Shown piece by piece: positions 1 to 5,054 of a stretch of 7,472 bases of DNA. The stretch lies in the NCBI GenBank assembly GCA_030609605.1, contig JAUWBY010000105.1, forward strand, positions 1-7,472, in the 5' to 3' direction. Within the stretch, counting starts at the first letter, position 1; every line of letters begins with the position of its first letter. Source of the DNA: Candidatus Eiseniibacteriota bacterium (lineage in GTDB: Bacteria; Joyebacterota; Joyebacteria; Joyebacterales; Joyebacteraceae). Under the pieces are notes generated by a model. It did not search any database and was not told the origin of the DNA. It saw only the letters and a program-made list of their open reading frames with translations. The position numbers were made by a program, and so were the translations under genes.

Positions 1-202
1 GAAGCGTGATATGAGTACCGCCGATGCAGTACTCGATGGGATCGTCAAGTGGCGCACGTTTCACAACGCGGACAAAAGTCCCATTCACAAATCCCATATC
101 AAGCAGCCTGCGCCGGAACGCACCCTCGCCGCGGACATCCACGACGAGCGCCCCGTCACCGGGGGAGAGGCTGCTGAGAGATACTGCTTCACTCGGACGC
201 AT
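1..202 (-). CDS. feoA: FeoA, ferrous iron transport protein A (partial, 3' end off window)
   Basis: FeoA is a small cytoplasmic SH3-like protein that works with the ferrous-iron permease FeoB. The 67 residues visible here start MRPSEAVSLSSLSPGDGALV and contain the family core: the RRLLDMGFVNGT turn at about residues 31-42, then VVKRAPLDDPIEYCIGG at about 46-62, then HITL at the window edge. Free-standing FeoA is usually about 75-80 residues, so only the last few are probably missing, although a fusion to a following domain cannot be excluded. The ATG at 202 has a clear Shine-Dalgarno (AGAGAGG on the minus strand) that lies inside the end of the upstream gene. The two genes overlap by 14 bases, which suggests coupled translation. 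It is the third gene of a regulator - Cys-rich protein - feoA operon, and feoB is expected next, to the left. Identification is by eye from the conserved core. Confidence 0.9.
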   Translation of the reverse strand, partial: MRPSEAVSLSSLSPGDGALVVDVRGEGAFRRRLLDMGFVNGTFVRVVKRAPLDDPIEYCIGGTHITL

Positions 203-386
203 CACAATCCTCTCTGTTCCTGGTTGGATCGTCGGTAGAGACAGTGCAAGACGATGCATGAAGGCAATCTGCGCACGGAGCGCCGGCGTGAGAGCCATCG
301 ATCGGCCGGGTCGATATCCACACGCGCCTGGCGAGCCATAGCACGGCTCCGACGAGAACGGCCCCAAGGACAAACGTCTGCATCAT
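189..386 (-). CDS. FeoB-associated Cys-rich membrane protein
   Basis: This 65-residue protein has one hydrophobic segment at residues 3-19, followed by an Arg pair and a short hydrophilic tail. The tail carries CADC at 38-41, a further Cys at 47 and another at 61. A single N-terminal membrane helix with a CxxC-type cytoplasmic tail is the pattern of the small FeoB-associated Cys-rich proteins found in many feo operons, and the position between a DtxR-type regulator and feoA supports that call. Their biochemical role is not settled; iron binding or delivery at FeoB has been suggested for such proteins. The start is one of two adjacent ATGs (386 or 383), three bases after the regulator's stop codon. 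An AGGA lies just before them and an AAGGA lies further upstream within the regulator gene. The 3' end overlaps feoA by 14 bases. The sequence is too short for a certain assignment without the context. Confidence 0.75.
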   Translation of the reverse strand: MMQTFVLGAVLVGAVLWLARRVWISTRPIDGSHAGAPCADCLHASSCTVSTDDPTRNREDCDASE

Positions 387-389
387 TTC

Positions 390-758
390 CTATCGATCCT
401 TCTCCATGAATCTGACGAGTTTCGCAACGGTGTCTGCGCTGAGATCGTGCTCCAGCCTGCACGCCTCGGCATCAGCTCTTTCTCTTTCTACTCCCAGCGT
501 GTCGTGAAGGAAGCGAAAGAGCAAGGTGTGGGTTCTGTAGATTTCCACCGCCCGGAGGCGTCCTTCCTCTGTGAGCACGACCTTCCCGTAGCGTTCCTGG
601 CGGACCAACCCATTTCTCTTCAACCTGACCACGCCGGACCGGGCCGTAGGGATCGTCACATCCCTCTCGGCGGCAACCTGGGAGATCCCAACCGTGTCGT
701 GCTTGAGCGAGAGGAGGTAGATGGTCTCCAGATAATCTGTCGCGCGGACGGAAAGCAT
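390..758 (-). CDS. DtxR/MntR-family metal-dependent transcriptional regulator
   Basis: This is a 122-residue metalloregulator, probably of the feo operon it heads. An N-terminal winged helix (residues 4-68) includes TIPTARSGVVRLKRNGLV as the recognition helix and VVLTEEG as the wing. It is followed by the helical metal-binding and dimerisation domain. Putative ligands are Asp8 and Glu11 (DYLE), His77, Cys100, Glu103 and His104 (CRLEHDLS). Asp8, Glu11 and His77 fall at the same positions as in Bacillus MntR, whereas Cys100 is what DtxR/IdeR has where MntR has Glu. There is no C-terminal SH3-like domain, so the protein is of the short MntR type. Because it leads a feo operon, iron(II) is the likelier signal, but manganese cannot be excluded. 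The ATG at 758 has GAGGG close upstream. A promoter and an inverted repeat lie immediately before the gene, consistent with autoregulation. Confidence 0.88.
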   Translation of the reverse strand: MLSVRATDYLETIYLLSLKHDTVGISQVAAERDVTIPTARSGVVRLKRNGLVRQERYGKVVLTEEGRLRAVEIYRTHTLLFRFLHDTLGVERERADAEACRLEHDLSADTVAKLVRFMEKDR

Positions 759-770
759 GTTCCCTCACAG

Positions 771-792
771 AAAGTAAGCCTATTCATACTTT
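771..792 (-). promoter_or_regulatory. Candidate metalloregulator operator (inverted repeat)
   Basis: The 22-base dyad has perfect outer arms, AAAGTA and TACTTT, and 8 of 11 base pairs symmetric overall. It covers the predicted -10 box and start region of the dtxR-like/feo promoter, 13 bases before the regulator's start codon. DtxR-family operators are imperfect palindromes of about this size placed over their target promoters, so autorepression of the operon is likely. The function is inferred from position and symmetry only. Confidence 0.55.
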
Positions 793-816
793 AGCGATTT
801 GCGTGCTCATTGTCAA
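788..816 (-). promoter_or_regulatory. Sigma70-type promoter of the dtxR-like/feo operon
   Basis: On the minus strand there is a perfect TTGACA -35 box (811-816), a 17-base spacer and a TAAAGT -10 box (788-793, four of six consensus bases). Transcription would start near 781, giving a leader of about 20-25 bases before the regulator's ATG at 758. The -10 box sits inside the 22-base inverted repeat. Confidence 0.65.
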
Positions 817-835
817 ACTCTATCGGCGCGCAACG

Positions 836-871
836 CAGGGAACCGGCCGCCGTGTGGTCGACCGGTCCCTG
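836..871 (-). other. Strong hairpin in the gap after the beta-helix gene
   Basis: CAGGGAACCGG (836-846) pairs with CCGGTCCCTG (862-871), leaving a single bulged A and a 15-base loop. It lies 52 bases beyond the stop codon of the beta-helix protein gene and just before the feo operon promoter. No T-run follows on either strand, so it is not a canonical intrinsic terminator. It could protect the 3' end of the upstream mRNA or act in Rho-linked termination. Confidence 0.4.
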
Positions 872-923
872 TAACAACCTATGTGATAACAAGTTGGCCG
901 GGTCCGCAGTTCTCCGGCTATCT

Positions 924-2147
924 CTACCTGTAGATCGCCTTGATGGCGCCCCAGGATGTCCTCCGGACGGGGGATTCTTCACAGCCCCATGGGTGAGCAC
1001 CGATAAGGGCATTCCACTCATTGTGGCCGGGCAGACATTCGGAATCCGACGCCAGCGTCAGGTCGTCTATCGTGACGTCACAGAAGAGCGGGTCGGTGAT
1101 GATATAGTCGATTGTCGGGGCGCCCGGGAGGGTGTTACCCGGAGCATTGCCGTAGGAGCAGCAGCGCTGGATGTCTACGCCGCTACTAACATCGACGTAG
1201 ATGACTGAATCGTCGGACTCGGCTGTGAAGGCGAAGATGCAGTTCCACATGCTCGGATATGAACTTGTGTTGACGTGAACAGCTCCTCCCTCTTCAGAGC
1301 CACTGTTGGATACGAATGTGCAACCCACAAAGGTCGGTGAGGAGCCGTCGGTGATATGCGCGGCGCCTCCCCAGACGTCTCCTGTGTTTCTGATGAACGT
1401 GCAGTTGAGGAACCAGGGTGTGGCCCGTGAGCACGTCACCGCTCCGCCTGCCAGTTCCGTGATGTTCTCTGAGAACGTGCAGCGCCTGAATTGGGCGTCG
1501 CACTGCCATCCGAAGTATGCGGCGCCACCCTCGTCACCGCCGAAGTTCCCGGTGAATGTTGTGTCAGAGAACTTGGGTCGTGACGTGTTGTCGCAGTAGA
1601 CGGCTCCGCCTTTCTGCGCCCCGTTCTCATCGAAGGTACAGTCCCGGAAGACAGGTGAAGCCGCGTCGTCACAGAACACCGCGCCCCCGAACTGCCCGGA
1701 GCATGTGTTATTGCTGAAGATGCAATTGAGGAACAGGGGACTGGCGCCGTCGCATCTGATTCCCGCACCATCGCTGCCGGAAATGACCATTCTTCCGTTG
1801 GCGAAGGTGAAGCCATCGATGACATACGTTGTGTCCTGTCCTCCGCCGTTGAAATCGATGCAGCGGTGATTATGCTCGGCCTCACAGTCGATGATGGTCT
1901 CGCTTGCTCCTCCGGTGCTCATGAGTGTGAGTTTCTTTGTACCGAAATCGAGGTCGCGGTTGCCGTCGCCGGTGTATGTGCCCGCGACGACGACAACCTC
2001 GCCACCCTCAACCGCTGCGTCGAGGCCTTCCTGGATGGTGAGATAGTCGCCCTTGCCCGAGGCATCTACGGTGATGGACTGTGCCCCGGCGGGAATGGCA
2101 ACCACAGCGATGGCGAGTGTGATCATCACAATAGGTGCGAGCTTCAT
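924..2147 (-). CDS. Secreted right-handed beta-helix repeat protein with C-terminal WGxIKAxYR tag
   Basis: This is a 407-residue exported protein of unknown substrate. Residues 1-23 form a signal peptide (MKLAPIV, a hydrophobic core, then AIPAGAQ with likely cleavage after GAQ or AGA). Residues 24-120 begin the coil (ITVDASGKGDYLTIQEGLDA, typical of pectate-lyase-fold proteins). Seven turns of 26-28 residues span about 127-309, each of the form GGAVxC...PxFxxCTFxxN, with a Cys stacked at 142, 170, 223, 249, 276 and 303. A DPLFC...DSECLPGHNEW...LIGA block follows at 352-384. The last 15 residues (PVRRTSWGAIKAIYR) match those of the pectate-lyase-like protein at the right end of the window. The turns resemble those of chlamydial polymorphic outer membrane proteins, but no autotransporter barrel follows. 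The ATG at 2147 is preferred because GGGAGG lies six bases upstream and it opens a signal peptide; an in-frame start at 2453 would overlap the PLP enzyme gene. No enzyme activity can be assigned. Confidence 0.88.
   Translation of the reverse strand: MKLAPIVMITLAIAVVAIPAGAQSITVDASGKGDYLTIQEGLDAAVEGGEVVVVAGTYTGDGNRDLDFGTKKLTLMSTGGASETIIDCEAEHNHRCIDFNGGGQDTTYVIDGFTFANGRMVISGSDGAGIRCDGASPLFLNCIFSNNTCSGQFGGAVFCDDAASPVFRDCTFDENGAQKGGAVYCDNTSRPKFSDTTFTGNFGGDEGGAAYFGWQCDAQFRRCTFSENITELAGGAVTCSRATPWFLNCTFIRNTGDVWGGAAHITDGSSPTFVGCTFVSNSGSEEGGAVHVNTSSYPSMWNCIFAFTAESDDSVIYVDVSSGVDIQRCCSYGNAPGNTLPGAPTIDYIITDPLFCDVTIDDLTLASDSECLPGHNEWNALIGAHPWGCEESPVRRTSWGAIKAIYR
927..971 (-). other. C-terminal tag coding segment, copy 1
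   Basis: The segment encodes PVRRTSWGAIKAIYR directly before the stop codon of the beta-helix protein. It matches the tag at 6435-6479 in 11 of 15 residues. It is treated as a possible sorting or anchoring signal. Confidence 0.6.
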
Positions 2148-2153
2148 CAGCGG

Positions 2154-2159
2154 CCTCCC
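2154..2159 (-). promoter_or_regulatory. Ribosome binding site fixing the beta-helix gene start
   Basis: The minus strand reads GGGAGG six bases before the ATG at 2147. This favours the shorter reading, which begins with a signal peptide, over the long in-frame extension to 2453. Confidence 0.75.
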
Positions 2160-2266
2160 GGAAGCGAACCTCCATGTGATCTTGTTTGTCACCCTACACC
2201 ATGAGGGGCCGTGGAGCCACAGAAGTTCCCGCGGACCGGCGCCGGCCTCACTCGCTGTGTACCAGC

Positions 2267-3658
2267 CTAGAACCCTCGCGCTTGTCTGAGCATTCCGTCT
2301 ATCTCGTGTGCGCGCTCCTGCTGGGCTATCCAGTACTCGGGATAGCGCTGCGCGTCGAGTTCCTCGACCGACTTGCCTTGCTGCTCGACCCATGTGTAGT
2401 ACTTCAGGTTGAACCAGTTCTGCTTCACGTGCTGCGTTGCTTCGCTGATCCAATCGAGCTTCGCGCCGTGGAAGATGGACCCCATACGGACGGCGGCCTC
2501 CGTCTCGTCCATGGTCCCGTAGATGTCGTCAAGCTGCTTCATTACGGAGTGATAACGGTCCATCGTGTCGGTCGCTACGGTGAAGACGCACTGGTGATCC
2601 CGCATGCGGTAGTACTTAGCCGTCTTGATGGCCGCAAGCACGTTGCAGACACCCGAGATACCCATGATCTCGTTCATCTCGCGGATGCTCTCTTCGGGCA
2701 CATTGTAGCGGTTCGCCAGGACCTTCCAGCCCGGCTCCTCCGTGAGGAGCTGGAGACCCTTCTTGGACTCCATGTCGTCGATGCACATGATGGCGTCCAT
2801 GTTGAAGACGTTGTGAATCCACGTGACGTGTTTGTCGCCTATGCCCTGGATGTCATGTCCACCGTAGCCGTTCCAATACATGGTGGGGCACTGGATGGGC
2901 TCGACACCTACCGTGAGGGCGTCGTGGAACTCGTGCTTGATGCGCTCGCCGGCGGCTATGGTGCCGGCTGAGCCCATAGCGCACACGAAAGCCGCGATCT
3001 GTCCGTTGCCGATGTTCTTCGAGCCAAGCTCCTGTGCCACCTCGATGCACGAGTTGCCGGTGCAGTGGTAATGGAAGCGGTAGTTCCCGAACTCTTCGAA
3101 CTGGTTCATGATGCGGTTGTTCGGGTCCTTGCGAAGCTCGTTGGCGCGGTCGTAGATCTCCTTGACGTTGCTTTCGCACCCCGGCGTCTTCTCGTAGCGT
3201 GCGCCGAACCACTCAATCTGCTCGAAGCGCTCCTTGCTCATCAGTTCCGGCAGGAGCACGAGCGTGTCGAATCCCATCCGTGGAGCGACGTAAGCGCCTC
3301 CGATCCCATAGTTGCCGGTCGACGGCCATACGAGCGTATGCACGCTGGGGTCGATGTCACCTGTGAGCTGGTGTTCCAAGCAGACGGAGTATGTCGCACC
3401 GACCTTGTGGCTTCTTGTTGGGAAGTCCTTGCTGTAGAGAACGACGATGTTCGCATCGACCTGCGTGAGCTCCTTCGGAAGGACGATGTAGTAGATGCGC
3501 CCCTCCGGGTTTCTCCAGGTGATGTTGTACAGATTCCACGGACTGAGCGGGTCGTCTTTCGCGGCCTTCAGAGCCTTCGCGCGAATCTCCGGATCGATGC
3601 GGTCGGGGTAGAGCATCTCTTCGAAGGTCGGTCCGTAGATAAGCTGCTTTGCACTCAT
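2267..3658 (-). CDS. PLP-dependent fold-type II enzyme, cysteine synthase-like
   Basis: This 463-residue cytoplasmic enzyme belongs to the cysteine synthase/cystathionine beta-synthase superfamily. Visible motifs are SHKVGATYS with the Schiff-base lysine at Lys85, the substrate-carboxylate loop STGNYG (113-118), NQFEEFGNYRFHYHCTGN at about 185-202 (compare the N-Q-F-x-N-P-A-N...TTGPE stretch of cysteine synthase), the phosphate-binding loop GSAGT (229-233), GGHDIQGIG (267-275) and a GISG motif in the last third. It is about 140 residues longer than ordinary cysteine synthase, with roughly 40-60 extra residues at the N terminus and a helical C-terminal extension rich in aromatic residues. The reaction is unknown: beta-replacement or elimination on a serine- or cysteine-derived substrate is the family expectation. 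The ATG at 3658 has GAGGAG six bases upstream. It follows the TGS-domain GTPase gene by 38 bases on the same strand, so the two are probably cotranscribed. Confidence 0.85.
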   Translation of the reverse strand: MSAKQLIYGPTFEEMLYPDRIDPEIRAKALKAAKDDPLSPWNLYNITWRNPEGRIYYIVLPKELTQVDANIVVLYSKDFPTRSHKVGATYSVCLEHQLTGDIDPSVHTLVWPSTGNYGIGGAYVAPRMGFDTLVLLPELMSKERFEQIEWFGARYEKTPGCESNVKEIYDRANELRKDPNNRIMNQFEEFGNYRFHYHCTGNSCIEVAQELGSKNIGNGQIAAFVCAMGSAGTIAAGERIKHEFHDALTVGVEPIQCPTMYWNGYGGHDIQGIGDKHVTWIHNVFNMDAIMCIDDMESKKGLQLLTEEPGWKVLANRYNVPEESIREMNEIMGISGVCNVLAAIKTAKYYRMRDHQCVFTVATDTMDRYHSVMKQLDDIYGTMDETEAAVRMGSIFHGAKLDWISEATQHVKQNWFNLKYYTWVEQQGKSVEELDAQRYPEYWIAQQERAHEIDGMLRQARGF

Positions 3659-3696
3659 ACAGTTCTCCTCACCGCCCCTGTTCCCATCCGTAGAGG

Positions 3697-4701
3697 CTAG
3701 ATGTCTGCGATGTCTACGTGTATCTCCAGTATGTCACCATCTTCAACAATGTGCTCCGCGTCGACTATCTGGCCGTCGAACTTGCCGGAACCCCATATGC
3801 GCGCCGACTTCAGGTGGTCGCCGAACTCGCGGTGGATCTTAATAGCCACATCCAGAACCGTGCTTCCCCGAGGCACAATGAACGGCTTCTTCATTTCCGC
3901 CTCCTTGCCTGGGACCTTGCTGTAGACTCGCACGACGTCGAGGAGCTTGTAGAGTGCCTCCTTCATCTCAGGGAGGCCATTGCCCATCTCCGCGCACGCC
4001 GGGATGATCACAAACTCATCACCGAGCACTTCCCTCAGAAACTCGAGGTTGTCGTTCGCCTTCGGGCTGTCGAGCTTGTTGGCGACGACGATCGTCGGCT
4101 TGACGTTCCGCGTGGGTTCATCCTCCGCTGGGTCGTGGACCGGAGACAACCGGATTCCCTTCTCGAGAAGCGCGCCGCGCACGAACTGGAACATGTCGAT
4201 GCAGTCATCCCTGGAAAGATCGACAACGAAGATCGCAGCGTCGGCGTTTCGGATGATTTCCGGGACCCACGTGTCCGTGTGATCGGGTGAGATAGGGGGG
4301 ATGTCCACGAGCTGAATGAAGACATCCTCGTGCGGCATCATCGCCGGGAGCGGGATCCTCGTCGTGAATGGGTAATTCGCGACGTCGGGTGTGGCGTTTG
4401 TCGTCGCCGCCACTATCTGAGACTTGCCCACGTTCGGGCTTCCGATGAGGACGACCTGAGGGCTCTCCTCCTTCGGGATGTGATAGGAAGGACCGGACCG
4501 CCCTTTCTTTCGGTCCTGCTGCAGCTCCTGGCGGAGCTTTGACAACTGTTTCCTATGGTGCGCGCGGATGTGATCTGTGCCCTTGTGCCTCGGGCAGATG
4601 GCCATCATCTCCTGGAGGGCCGCGATCTTGTCTGCGGTCGTCACGGCTTCGCGGAAACGCTGTTCGGCCTTCTTGTATGGAGGTGGCAGATTCGCCGGCA
4701 T
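3697..4701 (-). CDS. OBG/DRG-like GTPase with C-terminal TGS domain
   Basis: This 334-residue GTPase resembles the DRG/OBG branch of TRAFAC GTPases, whose members act on ribosomes or in translation stress. Residues 1-80 are basic and predicted helical. The G domain follows, with the P-loop GSPNVGKS (87-94), switch I YPFTT (110-114), a G3 region VDIPP (132-136), NKLD (208-211) and a G5-like PACAE (234-238). A TGS domain (about 272-334) starts PFIVPRGSTVLDVA and ends DGDILEIHVDI, as TGS domains do. The G3 motif lacks the usual glycine (DxxG appears as DIPP). The helical N terminus differs from the glycine-rich Obg fold. The ATG at 4701 has GGGAG six bases upstream; a second ATG four bases earlier is out of frame. 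The gene leads a likely two-gene unit with the PLP enzyme and is transcribed from its own promoter. Confidence 0.87.
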   Translation of the reverse strand: MPANLPPPYKKAEQRFREAVTTADKIAALQEMMAICPRHKGTDHIRAHHRKQLSKLRQELQQDRKKGRSGPSYHIPKEESPQVVLIGSPNVGKSQIVAATTNATPDVANYPFTTRIPLPAMMPHEDVFIQLVDIPPISPDHTDTWVPEIIRNADAAIFVVDLSRDDCIDMFQFVRGALLEKGIRLSPVHDPAEDEPTRNVKPTIVVANKLDSPKANDNLEFLREVLGDEFVIIPACAEMGNGLPEMKEALYKLLDVVRVYSKVPGKEAEMKKPFIVPRGSTVLDVAIKIHREFGDHLKSARIWGSGKFDGQIVDAEHIVEDGDILEIHVDIADI

Positions 4702-4729
4702 TCATAGCTCCCACGGTTATCTTTGGCTG

Positions 4730-4741
4730 ATCATATATGAT
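4730..4741. promoter_or_regulatory. Perfect 12-base palindrome over the GTPase promoter
   Basis: ATCATATATGAT is perfectly self-complementary. It shares five bases with the -10 box of the GTPase gene promoter and covers its likely transcription start. This makes it a candidate binding site for a dimeric repressor, though a 12-base AT-rich palindrome at a promoter could also be chance. I see no second copy in this window. Confidence 0.35.
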
Positions 4742-4765
4742 AGCGCCCTGGCGCATGGGTGGCAA
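4737..4765 (-). promoter_or_regulatory. Sigma70-type promoter of the GTPase/PLP enzyme unit
   Basis: The minus strand reads TTGCCA (4760-4765, five of six -35 bases), a 17-base spacer, and TATCAT (4737-4742, five of six -10 bases). Transcription would begin about 25-30 bases before the GTPase start codon at 4701. Confidence 0.6.
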
Positions 4766-5041
4766 GGTGTACGGGGTAGGGGGAAGCCGACACTTGCTGG
4801 ACGCGCAGGTACGGCGCTCAAGCGGGGACCGTGGCGGGACATCTGTGAGAGAGGCATTCCGATGTCAGGCCGATGCAATGGCCGCGGCTATCGTGGCAGG
4901 AGGCGGGGTCTTACTGAGCATGCCTTCTCCCCTGCCGGAATCCCTCGCGCTTGCGGCGTCCAGACGCTATTCTGTAGGCATTGTGGCTGACGCTGGTGCT
5001 GTCCATGACTGGGTCGGACCCCGTGATCGCCGTACTGCCCC
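4766..5041 (+). other. Long gene-free leader ahead of the nucleoside phosphorylase
   Basis: The divergent gap of about 350 bases between the GTPase start (4701) and the phosphorylase start (5055) holds the GTPase promoter at its left end. No tRNA or recognisable riboswitch is visible, and I found no convincing plus-strand promoter. The plus-strand frame that joins the phosphorylase is open back to 4737. Over its last 60 codons, however, third-position G+C is only about 57% by hand count, against about 87% in the first 30 codons after the GTG at 5055, and its translation resembles nothing I know. I read it as untranslated leader plus promoter. An N-terminal extension is the less likely alternative. 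Confidence 0.5.
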
Positions 5042-5048
5042 AAGGAGG
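5042..5048 (+). promoter_or_regulatory. Ribosome binding site fixing a GTG start
   Basis: AAGGAGG, a near-perfect anti-16S match, lies six bases before the GTG at 5055. It decides the start of the nucleoside phosphorylase gene over the in-frame ATG at 4737, which has no comparable site. Confidence 0.8.
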
Positions 5049-5054
5049 TTTTCT

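Noticed and set aside
1230..1770. Repeat array in the beta-helix gene considered as DNA tandem repeats or CRISPR
   Set aside because: The periodicity is at protein level (26-28 residues) with divergent codons. There are no identical DNA repeats with spacers.
2148..2453. In-frame N-terminal extension of the beta-helix protein to a start at 2453
   Set aside because: It would overlap the PLP enzyme gene by 187 bases, has an Arg-rich translation unlike a protein start, and would bury a perfect signal peptide that begins at 2147 behind a good ribosome binding site.
2186..4290. Long plus-strand open frames at 2186-2971, 3065-3700 and 3718-4290
   Set aside because: They lie antisense to the PLP enzyme and GTPase genes, which have full sets of family motifs. 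The opposite frames are open because of codon bias.
4862..4990. Small plus-strand open frame starting ATG at 4862 in the leader
   Set aside because: The translation is Arg/Gly-rich with no family features or convincing ribosome binding site. I treat it as noncoding.
5008..5030. GGGTCGGACCC-type stem considered as part of a tRNA or riboswitch
   Set aside because: There is no cloverleaf, no T-loop GGTTCGAATCC-like segment and no recognisable aptamer core. It is only a four-base-pair stem.
4737..5054. In-frame ATG at 4737 as the start of the nucleoside phosphorylase
   Set aside because: The extra 106 residues lack family similarity, third-position G+C is much lower than in the gene body, and AAGGAGG sits at ideal spacing before the GTG at 5055.
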